Under the pieces are notes generated by a model, which worked only from the letters and a program-made list of their open reading frames with translations, was not told where the DNA came from and searched no databases. From Thalassotalea agarivorans (GTDB taxonomy: Bacteria; Pseudomonadota; Gammaproteobacteria; Enterobacterales; Alteromonadaceae), in contig NZ_AP027363.1 of NCBI RefSeq assembly GCF_030295955.1, positions 2,891,046 to 2,955,045 of the forward strand: 64,000 bases of DNA. Direction: 5' to 3'. Positions 40,546-47,040 of the stretch are shown piece after piece (within the stretch, counting starts at the first letter, position 1; the number at the start of each line of letters is the position of its first letter). The position numbers and the translations under genes are program-made.

Positions 40546-41550
40546 TCACTTCTTGCGGCCTCGACCACCCGAACCACCATCGGTATTTTTACGGTTAGCG
40601 GTTCTAGATTTGAATTCAGCTTTACGTTTTTCAGCCGTTTGCTGTCGTTTACTTTTCTCCTGTGACTTCTTCTCCTTGTTGCTGGACTGATGATCACTTT
40701 TGCTTTGTTCTTGTTTTTGCTTTTTGTCCTTTTCTGTCTTCTGTTCAGCTTTTTGTTTTGCCTTCTGCTCAGATTCGTGAGTGAAAACATACTGCATTTC
40801 ATCAAACTCTTCAGACAGACCCAGTGTAGTAATTCTGTGTCGTCTGCCATTGTCCTTATTGATAAAACCCATTGCGTTTCCACGAATATAGGACTCAATA
40901 TTCGCTTCTCGCAGTCTTTTAATATAATCCGTTTGTGAAGTTGATTCTTTAAAAATCTCAGCGAGTTTGTCTCGCATGATGTCTTTCTGTGATGGTTTCT
41001 TTGTTCTTCGTTTCAGTTCGGCTTCTTTGTTCGAGTTTTTGCCCTTCTTGTCTTTGTTACTGATGAGCTTTTCCTGCTCCAGCTCTGGGTATCGCTCAAG
41101 CGCATATAACTCGGCATTAACCTTGGCATCATCAAACTCATTTTTGCTGAGCCGGTATCGCTTACTTTCACCAATCTGGTTGGCACTGATGATGAAGTGA
41201 TAGTGAAGCTGGTTATCTTTTTCATCGTGCATCCCACCAAAAGCCAAACATCCGTTTGCTCTGGATTTGAGATATTGCTGTGCCAGGTCACGCAGGATTT
41301 CTTTTTGCTGTGCTTCAGACAGTTGCTTGCTACGGGTGACAGACAGCACTTCGTGATAAAGATAGTTACCACCTTTTCTTCGCCTGAGCAGGCTGGAGTT
41401 ATCCATAAACTCATCCAGAATTTGCTCACGATTAACCCCAAAGCAGTTATGTGTGAAGTTGAATTTCACATCATTATCTTTGTCTCGCACTATGTAGTCG
41501 TAAAGCTGCTCAAAGCTTGGCTGCTTACGGGACATGCTTTTGATAATCAT
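40546..41550 (-). CDS. MobA/VirD2-type relaxase (MOBP-like)
   Basis: The 334-residue protein starts with MIIKSMSRKQPSFEQLYDYI, where a Tyr in LYDYI is the likely nicking residue. The metal-binding histidine motif is HDEKDNQLHYHFIISAN. The C-terminal half is highly charged with many Lys, Gln and Glu and probably binds DNA or partners. It would nick at oriT next to mobC. It ends in TGA at 40546. A -1 frame continues with an apparently protein-like tail ending GKKPFTF at 40481, so the annotated C-terminus may be affected by a frameshift. Confidence 0.85.
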   Translation of the reverse strand: MIIKSMSRKQPSFEQLYDYIVRDKDNDVKFNFTHNCFGVNREQILDEFMDNSSLLRRRKGGNYLYHEVLSVTRSKQLSEAQQKEILRDLAQQYLKSRANGCLAFGGMHDEKDNQLHYHFIISANQIGESKRYRLSKNEFDDAKVNAELYALERYPELEQEKLISNKDKKGKNSNKEAELKRRTKKPSQKDIMRDKLAEIFKESTSQTDYIKRLREANIESYIRGNAMGFINKDNGRRHRITTLGLSEEFDEMQYVFTHESEQKAKQKAEQKTEKDKKQKQEQSKSDHQSSNKEKKSQEKSKRQQTAEKRKAEFKSRTANRKNTDGGSGGRGRKK

Positions 41551-41555
41551 GGCTA

Positions 41556-41939
41556 CTACTGGTTAAGTTCTCCTTCGATGAAGGCTTGTACTTTGGCATC
41601 CAAATCGCGCAGGTGTTGGAAAACGACTGCCTGATCGACCTCATGGAAAATATTGGTCTGATGGGCAATCTGATTGAGGTTGTTGGCTATATTCCGAATC
41701 AGGCGGTTATGCTCCTTCATGCCCTCCTCGAACTCAGGAGGGATGATGGTACTCCCGTCCAACTGAGCAAAAGCCAGTTCTCTGAGGTAGGTCGATGTCG
41801 GCTTTTTGAGCTTTTTCGCTCTGGCTTCCAGACGCTTGAAATCCTTCATTTCGAGCCGGACATTAACGTACTTATTTTGCTTGTCGTACTCCTTTCGATA
41901 GTCACGAAAGTAGTCTGATCTGCCTTCTTCGTTATCCAT
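41556..41939 (-). CDS. mobC: MobC-like relaxosome accessory protein
   Basis: This 127-residue protein resembles bacterial mobilisation protein MobC. It has an N-terminal ribbon-helix-helix-like segment (KYVNVRLEMKDFKRLEARAK) and the MobC block HNRLIRNIANNLNQIAHQTN. MobC helps the relaxase open DNA at oriT. The relaxase gene follows after 5 bp. The probable oriT is directly upstream. Confidence 0.85.
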   Translation of the reverse strand: MDNEEGRSDYFRDYRKEYDKQNKYVNVRLEMKDFKRLEARAKKLKKPTSTYLRELAFAQLDGSTIIPPEFEEGMKEHNRLIRNIANNLNQIAHQTNIFHEVDQAVVFQHLRDLDAKVQAFIEGELNQ

Positions 41940-42152
41940 CTTGCCAACCTATTTAGGGTGTAAATAAAGGAAGTTTTTTGGCTTGTATAAGCCGCAAACC
42001 TGCTGGTTTGACATCCCTTAAATTCATGGGATGATTAACTTTCCTTATGTTCATTGTATGGATAACTGTAAAAACGCAAGTTTTTTTCAGGGGATTCAAA
42101 AGGGGATATTTTTTAAAACATCCCCTTTGTGGGTCTCCAGGGCAACGCCTTG

Positions 42153-42210
42153 GGCAAGTTGCGATTTACAGTAATATCTTTGATGTTACTATGTAAATTG
42201 CAATCTTGCC
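42153..42210. repeat. 58-bp imperfect inverted repeat, oriT candidate
   Basis: The left arm GGCAAGTTGCGATTTACAG is mirrored by the right arm ending CAATCTTGCC, with two mismatches and three unpaired bases over about 26 bp per arm. It lies about 210 bp upstream of mobC. It could be the relaxase recognition hairpin or a protein-binding site. Confidence 0.5.
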
Positions 42211-42266
42211 ATGTGCTTACGCCCAAGTTATGTGAAGACTTCGTGAAGCGTGTTTTTTAACCCAGC

Positions 42267-42295
42267 TTGACAAGGTAATGCATTTGCATTACCAT
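42267..42295 (+). promoter_or_regulatory. prlF-yhaV promoter with operator palindrome
   Basis: A TTGACA -35 box (42267-42272) and a TACCAT -10 box (42290-42295) are 17 bp apart. The spacer is filled by the perfect 20-bp palindrome GGTAATGCATTTGCATTACC (42274-42293). This fits autorepression by the antitoxin. Confidence 0.75.
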
Positions 42296-42333
42296 AAAGC
42301 ATATAGGTTAATTTCAACGTAGGAGGTTTCATC

Positions 42334-42660
42334 ATGGCTGAAATACTATATGCCGAAGCTACCCTGACTGAGCGTTATCAGAACACCGTTCCAGCGGCTG
42401 TGCGTAAAGCCCTGCACCTGGAAAAAGGAGATAAGGTTCGCTACGCCGTCAGCGATACTGGCGAAGTAAAACTATCGCGTGCCGACTCAGAACAAGCCGA
42501 TCCTGTTATTGGTCAGTTCCTGAGCTTTCTGGCAGACGATATGCAAAATCACCCAGACCGACTGCAAGCTGTTACCCCTGCTTTGCGAGGTCGCATTGAT
42601 GCGCTGGTTGGCGATATGGATGTTGATCTGGATGCACCGCTTTCTGAAGAGGACGAATAA
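42334..42660 (+). CDS. prlF: Type II antitoxin, PrlF (AbrB-fold) family
   Basis: The 108-residue protein has an N-terminal swapped-hairpin AbrB-like DNA-binding domain (ATLTERYQNTVPAAVRKAL, GDKVRYAVSDTGEVKL) and an acidic C-terminus that would bind the toxin. PrlF neutralises YhaV. A strong AGGAGG Shine-Dalgarno precedes the ATG. The toxin gene follows after 2 bp. Confidence 0.92.
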   Translation: MAEILYAEATLTERYQNTVPAAVRKALHLEKGDKVRYAVSDTGEVKLSRADSEQADPVIGQFLSFLADDMQNHPDRLQAVTPALRGRIDALVGDMDVDLDAPLSEEDE

Positions 42661-42662
42661 AT

Positions 42663-43160
42663 TTGTCTGATTCAGAAATGCTCGTTATAAATGGATGGAC
42701 AATTTATGCCCATCCATTTTTTTTGGATCAGCTTGAAGAGCTGATTCAAAAGGTAGAAAGCCTGAAGGCGAAAGACCCAAAAGGCTACAAGAAGAAAAAC
42801 GCGACCAAGCGTTTGGCTGCCATCAACAAACTGGCCTTTGAGAATATTCCTCAAGACCCGACAATGGATAAGTATCGCCAAGGCGATACGCTGGGTGGCG
42901 AATACAAACATTGGTTTCGCGATAAATTCTACCAGCAATACCGCCTGTTCTTTCGCTACCATAAAGAGGCAAAAATCATCATCTATGCCTGGGTGAATGA
43001 CGACAAAACATTGAGAGCATACGATAGCAAAACAGATGCCTACAAAGTATTCGCTGGCATGCTAGATGATGGCAACCCACCCGATGATTGGGATGAACTA
43101 TTGAAAGCAGCCAAGAAAGAACAGGCGCGCTTGGACAAAGCAATAAAAAAAGAGGGCTAA
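42663..43160 (+). CDS. yhaV: Type II toxin, YhaV family ribonuclease
   Basis: YhaV is a RelE-like ribosome-associated endoribonuclease. The 165-residue protein has NGWTIYAHPFFLDQLEEL, RYRLFFRYH-like YQQYRLFFRYHKEAKIII and WVNDDKTLRAYDSKTDAY, all typical. The start is either the TTG at 42663 or the ATG at 42678; the former keeps the usual tight coupling to prlF. Its stop overlaps the end of the convergent small gene at 43157. The pair probably stabilises the element by post-segregational killing. Confidence 0.9.
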   Translation: MSDSEMLVINGWTIYAHPFFLDQLEELIQKVESLKAKDPKGYKKKNATKRLAAINKLAFENIPQDPTMDKYRQGDTLGGEYKHWFRDKFYQQYRLFFRYHKEAKIIIYAWVNDDKTLRAYDSKTDAYKVFAGMLDDGNPPDDWDELLKAAKKEQARLDKAIKKEG

Positions 43161-43507
43161 AATTCGCCCCCTAATATATTGCAGTAAATGTCTCGCGCTG
43201 TTTCTTCATAAGCCAGCCACGCCAGAAAGTTCTTTAAATCATTCTGACCAATCTCAGGCATGATTCATTGTTCTTCAAGCTCCATACGCCAATACTCAAT
43301 TTCATCATAATGTTCATCGAAAAAAGCGTGAGTGTCATGGTAGCTGATCATCGATCAAATCATCCCTGACTGGCAACCATACTCCAGTAGGTTTTGAAAG
43401 AAATCATCAAATGATGAGTAACCGCTAGTAAGGGCTTCTTGAGCAACTATAGATTTAAGCCCAGCATCGCTATTAGCGATTTCAGTTAATGTTTTTATCG
43501 TGTCCAT
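43157..43507 (-). CDS. Small mobile-element protein, one frame with two in-frame TGA codons
   Basis: Read through TGA, this is a 116-residue acidic protein: EIANSDAGLKSIVAQEAL, then DDFFQNLLEYGCQSGMI, TGA (codon 51, 43355-43357), then DTHAFFDEHYDEIEYW, TGA (codon 81, 43265-43267), then NDLKNFLAWLAYEETARDIY and a true TAG. The whole resembles small proteins found beside methylase genes in mobile elements (DUF7222-like, from memory). Both sides of each TGA look conserved. There is no frameshift. It could be a decayed gene, but the pattern matches the Rep and ParA genes of this element. Confidence 0.6.
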
Positions 43508-43757
43508 AAGCATACGATTAAATAATAAAGTGGGCATGGTAAATCGGGCAGCCTTTTCTTAGGCGATAGCCGCCGAGTCAAAGAACCGTTATTTCGCCAG
43601 AAATCGGTTATTGACTCGAAGAAACGCCCGATACCATTGCCAAGCTTTATGATTGTTTTTCTTGGATTCACCACCCCACACTGCCGGAGAACGCGAAGCA
43701 AAAAAGCCCAACCGCAAGGTCGGGCTTTTAATCTGATTGAAAGCCGCAAGCGATTGC
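43508..43757. other. Non-coding gap with terminator and a gene-fragment-like stretch
   Basis: A hairpin with AAAAGCCC / GGGCTTTT (43699-43730) can terminate the methylase transcript on the minus strand. The minus-strand reading KSPTLRLGFFASRSPA resembles short leader-like ORFs in genomic islands, but this frame is broken by TAA twice. I annotate no gene. Confidence 0.4.
43699..43730 (-). terminator. Rho-independent terminator after the methylase-like gene
   Basis: The stem AAAAGCCCaACC / GGTcGGGCTTTT has a small CGCAA loop and is bordered by A and T runs. It lies about 30 bp past the stop at 43758. Confidence 0.75.
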
Positions 43758-44585
43758 TTACAGCTCGAAATCGAAAGCAACTTGCTCACCTGTTGAAATA
43801 TTAATTTTATGGCATCCTGAACCAAGTTGTTGTGGTGGCGTTTTTTGAATTCCCTCCTCTGTTGGTGACAGGTGATCGCAAGTTGTGGATTTTGATGCTG
43901 TGAGTAGTGCTTGCATCCTTAGTCGGTATTCCCAGTTGTTAAGATAATGTGCTGGCGTTAGCCAGCGCTCTCTCATTTCCATCGACAGGGCATTACCAAC
44001 GATGATTTCACCTGGAATATTCCAAAGACTAAGTTGCAAGTACGCCATCAGCGCAGCGACACGATTAATGTCGATACAACTGACCCAAAGCTTATCCGCA
44101 GGATTATGCTTATGACTTAACATGATTTTAGCGAAAGCTAAAACCATGCCGCCTGCGCCGCAGGCTGGTTCGCTTAGTGTGACAAAAGGCTTATCCAAAT
44201 TTCGTAAACCATCCCCGTGCCCAATTTGAGCCATGAGTTCTGAAACCGCCGCAGGCGTAAAATACTGCCCGTTTTGCTCACTACCCAAACCAATTTCCAT
44301 ATACAAGCCTCCAAGAATGTCGGTCGGTTCTGGCTCCAATAACATCGTCAACAAACCTAACATCTCGCACATTCGTTGAATGTCCTCTGAATTGTAGGTA
44401 TTGATAATGTTCAGGTATTCCGTCTCCAACTCTTCATTCATATTGACTGCATTATGAATTGCGATTGCTGAGGTCGTTACAAAATCCCTAAAGACATCAT
44501 GGCGATGTCTTTCAAGTGCGATACCCCTAAACAATGTTAGGAATTCAGACCGCATTGCTGACGGTGAGAGTGAGTTTTTTTCCAT
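43758..44585 (-). CDS. N-6 DNA methylase-like protein without a visible NPPY motif
   Basis: This protein has about 275 residues. The SAM-binding motif is SEPACGAGGMVLAFA, and QNGQYFTPAAVSELM is typical of type I modification (HsdM-like) N-6 adenine methylases. The catalytic NPPY/NPPF motif expected after GNAL is absent; the sequence there reads GNALSMEMRERWLTPAHY. It may lack activity or use a variant site. The ATG at 44585 has GGAG six bases upstream, so it is preferred to 44633. No restriction or specificity gene is nearby, so it could act in anti-restriction or replication control. Confidence 0.75.
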   Translation of the reverse strand: MEKNSLSPSAMRSEFLTLFRGIALERHRHDVFRDFVTTSAIAIHNAVNMNEELETEYLNIINTYNSEDIQRMCEMLGLLTMLLEPEPTDILGGLYMEIGLGSEQNGQYFTPAAVSELMAQIGHGDGLRNLDKPFVTLSEPACGAGGMVLAFAKIMLSHKHNPADKLWVSCIDINRVAALMAYLQLSLWNIPGEIIVGNALSMEMRERWLTPAHYLNNWEYRLRMQALLTASKSTTCDHLSPTEEGIQKTPPQQLGSGCHKINISTGEQVAFDFEL

Positions 44586-44929
44586 TAGTGACTCCATTAA
44601 AAATGAAGCGCACCGCTGGCACCAAGCCAGCATTGCGCTGACTTGATTTGCCGAAAATCTTCGGCACCCACGTTTCAGTTATCCATCACATGAATGATGA
44701 ATAACTGAAACATAGGATGGAGGATTTATTTTTTACCTTATTGAGAAACTGTACTTTGTCAAATTTTAATAAAATGCAGTCTCTGTATTTATTAAATGTT
44801 CTTATCCTATGTATTAAATGATGTACTCATTTTTTGTGTGACTGCTATGCTAGCCAAAAACTGATTACTTATTTCCGTAAAGAGTCGTGATGATTGGCAC
44901 AAGGAATCTTACTGGCTGGCGAAAAGTAT
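44586..44929. other. Leader region upstream of the methylase-like gene
   Basis: There is no gene in these 344 bp. They hold a 17-bp-arm inverted repeat (44672-44711), a GCCGAA/TTCGGC hairpin near 44650-44665 and GCTGGC/GCCAGC near 44615-44632. The cluster may be an operator or structured 5' leader, or the 3' processing region of the Rep-like gene. Confidence 0.4.
44672..44711. repeat. 40-bp inverted repeat
   Basis: GTTTCAGTTATCCATCA (44672-44688) and TGATGAATAACTGAAAC (44695-44711) pair with one mismatch across a 6-nt spacer. No T run follows on either strand, so an operator or origin-like site is likelier than a terminator. Confidence 0.6.
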
Positions 44930-46261
44930 CTAACCGGCTGACACAAACTGTCGTGCGTTCTCTGGTCTATACTCGCAGCCTTTATCGCAGGGTTTAATCC
45001 AGCCATAACCTAGAGAGTGCGCAACTCGATGAAGCACAATACTAAAGTATTTTGCTTTGCTTCTTACGCCTCAATCCCGATACCGTTCTTTGAATTCACC
45101 TAGCGCACGGTGAATTGCATTTTCGCTATAGTGAAGTGCAAACTTTTTATAGAGCGAAAGATTTTCTTTGCCTCATACGACTTCGTAAATTTGTGACGCA
45201 AGGTAGCTGACGATTGCAGGGTCAGAATTTTTGATAGGCAAACTAACAGATTGTTGAGGCTTAGACAGGCTTCACTTAACGGTTCTAAATCGGCACTTCC
45301 AGTCTGCACCGTCAGACGTTTTTAAAATATCAATTTTAAGAATACTAAGGGTTGAAAGCATCTTACCATCCAGTGAAGCCTTAAAATCTTCAAGCAAGGT
45401 TTTACGCTTGCTTTTGTAAGCATAACGGCTTGCACTTAAATTCAAATCATCGACCAGATTCCTGGCCGTTCTTTCATAGATACCGTTCTTTACCAAAAAC
45501 AGGTCAACCATATCGTAAAGCACCCGTTGTACGGGTGAGTTGATTGAGTGCCTGACACTCAAATTCATAGGGGCTGTTTTTTTGTTTCTGAGATTCTCGA
45601 TGATCCTATCATCGAATTGAATCTCACAGGTTTGGTCAAACTGAGTTGAAGCAGAGCTTCGTTCAGACGGGCTGCTGTAATTGTACTGATTCAGAATATG
45701 CTGATTCTTCACCGTTTGCGGTGATGACTCATCCGCATAAAAAGACAGCACCCAACTAATCGTGGTTTTATATAGACAGTCCAACTCTTCAGAAACAATT
45801 TTTGACCATTTTCCGTTAGATGGTACGCCCATGTATTTGATGATTTCGTTGATAGAAGTTGTGATGATGCCTTCAGTCATTCATCGCTCATAAAAAATCT
45901 GTGTGAGAGCCAGATAGACTTCTTTAGTTCTGTCGGTATAACAACGATTTGCCTTGGATGGCTCGATCACGATTTTTCAGACCGCCTTCAGGCTGTCTGG
46001 CAACTTTATCTTGAACGCCTTTTCTCTGACCAGATTCAATCACCTGGACTTTCTATGAGGAAAGATAAAGTTGCTGAATTTTTCCAGATTCAGCTCTGGT
46101 CGAATAATGGTAATAACCTCATTTTCTGAAAGACTGATTTGTTCAATATGTGAGATTTGTCTTTCCAAAGGTTTGGTTAAGCAAGGAACTATCTTATTCG
46201 CTGTTTTATTCATAGGGGGATGATTAGAAAATAAGCCTGCGACACTTTGTGCCAAACCCAT
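44930..46261 (-). CDS. Probable replication initiator (Rep-like), one frame with six in-frame TGA codons
   Basis: From ATG at 46261 to TAG at 44930 there are 443 codons in one frame, interrupted only by TGA at codons 74, 95, 127, 330, 363 and 397 (46040, 45977, 45881, 45272, 45173, 45071). The text across the TGAs is protein-like: TKEVYLALTQIFYER-TGA-MTEGIITTSINEIIKYM resembles the first winged helix of plasmid initiators (RPA/TrfA-like), and GEFKERYRD-TGA-GVRSKAKYFSIVLHR the C-terminal part. Fragments 45272-45880 and 46040-46261 alone would look like separate ORFs. Divergent from the AlpA-like gene. Function is inferred; pseudogene remains possible. Confidence 0.6.
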
Positions 46262-46273
46262 CTTACTTATTTC

Positions 46274-46325
46274 GGATTAAAAGCAAGCTTAATCCGTTGA
46301 CAGTTGCTTAAACTGTTATTTAACT
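46274..46325 (+). promoter_or_regulatory. Divergent rep-alpA control region
   Basis: An inverted repeat GGATTAA...TTAATCC spans 46274-46295. A TTGACA box (46297-46302) and TTAACT (46320-46325) form a promoter toward the AlpA-like gene. A second inverted repeat ACAGTT-gctta-AACTGT (46300-46316) overlaps it and could be an operator. Confidence 0.55.
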
Positions 46326-46380
46326 AGGCTCAGGGAGCAATCATTTTGCCTTTAGGTAGCAAAAACGGTATTTTTATTAG

Positions 46381-46821
46381 ATGGAGCCACCTTTTTCTGA
46401 ACAGCTATGCCAGATTGCCGACAGTATGGGAATCGCAATGTATCAGCGATTTACCATCGCTGAGGCAGCACTGTTTTTGCGTTGTCCAGTTTCCGACCTT
46501 GAAGAGCTGATCAACAACAATAGCATCTCATTTATTCAGGTTACAAAAACGGAAATTAACTTTTTTGGCTTTCAATTGCTCGAACACTTACTTGGAAACG
46601 TCAACGAAGCACCCACACCAAAAACGCAAACCGCCCACGCCCAAAGTGAAGATAGAATTATGCGAATTCAGGAAATCATAGAAATCACTGGCGTGTCTCG
46701 AAGCACTATTTGGAGAATGGAGCGCCGAGGTGAATTTCCTTCAAGGGTTCCGCTGGGAGCAAGCAGTATCGGCTGGTTAAAAAGCGATATCGATACCTGG
46801 CTTAAAACAAAGAAAGAGTAA
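46381..46821 (+). CDS. AlpA-like MerR-fold regulator with an extra N-terminal domain
   Basis: The 146-residue protein ends in an AlpA-type DNA-binding domain (MRIQEIIEITGVSRSTIWRM, FPSRVPLGASSIGWLKSDID). AlpA proteins regulate P4-like integrases or act as excisionases. The first 75 residues (FTIAEAALFLRCPVSDLEEL) look like a second excisionase-like helix-turn-helix, which makes a tandem arrangement. The gene is divergent from the Rep-like gene. The start lacks a clear Shine-Dalgarno. Confidence 0.75.
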   Translation: MEPPFSEQLCQIADSMGIAMYQRFTIAEAALFLRCPVSDLEELINNNSISFIQVTKTEINFFGFQLLEHLLGNVNEAPTPKTQTAHAQSEDRIMRIQEIIEITGVSRSTIWRMERRGEFPSRVPLGASSIGWLKSDIDTWLKTKKE

Positions 46822-47040
46822 ATGCGGTCATTCATAGTCAAGACTGCCAAATACGACTCAGAGGCTTTAGCTGTCATTAACAGTTCAAACTTATTGATTT
46901 AGAGTGCTTTCGAAGCAGCCATTCAGGATGTATGCATATGTTAAAGCAAATACTAATACTTCAAGATTATATAATAACCTTCTATTACGAAAGTTTTGTG
47001 TATACTAAAACAAATTAAAGTAAGAACAGGTCATCGCAAT

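Larger units (their letters stand above)
41940..42333. other. Divergent non-coding region, probable oriT and promoters
   Basis: This 394-bp gap between mobC and prlF holds a hairpin at 42102-42125 (GGGGAT / ATCCCC-like), a large inverted repeat at 42153-42210, CTTGGGC/GCCCAAG farther out, and the prlF promoter. Position next to mobC-relaxase is where oriT is normally found. Confidence 0.55.

Noticed and set aside
43589-43825. Minus-strand ORF starting with TTG upstream of the small TGA-interrupted gene
   Set aside because: It overlaps the methylase 3' end and stops at TAA; a second TAA follows in frame. It resembles leader-like fragments in islands, but no intact gene can be supported.
45100-45309. 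Separate 69-residue minus-strand ORF
   Set aside because: It lies in another frame than the Rep-like gene, with no recognisable content; the Rep frame continues through this region.
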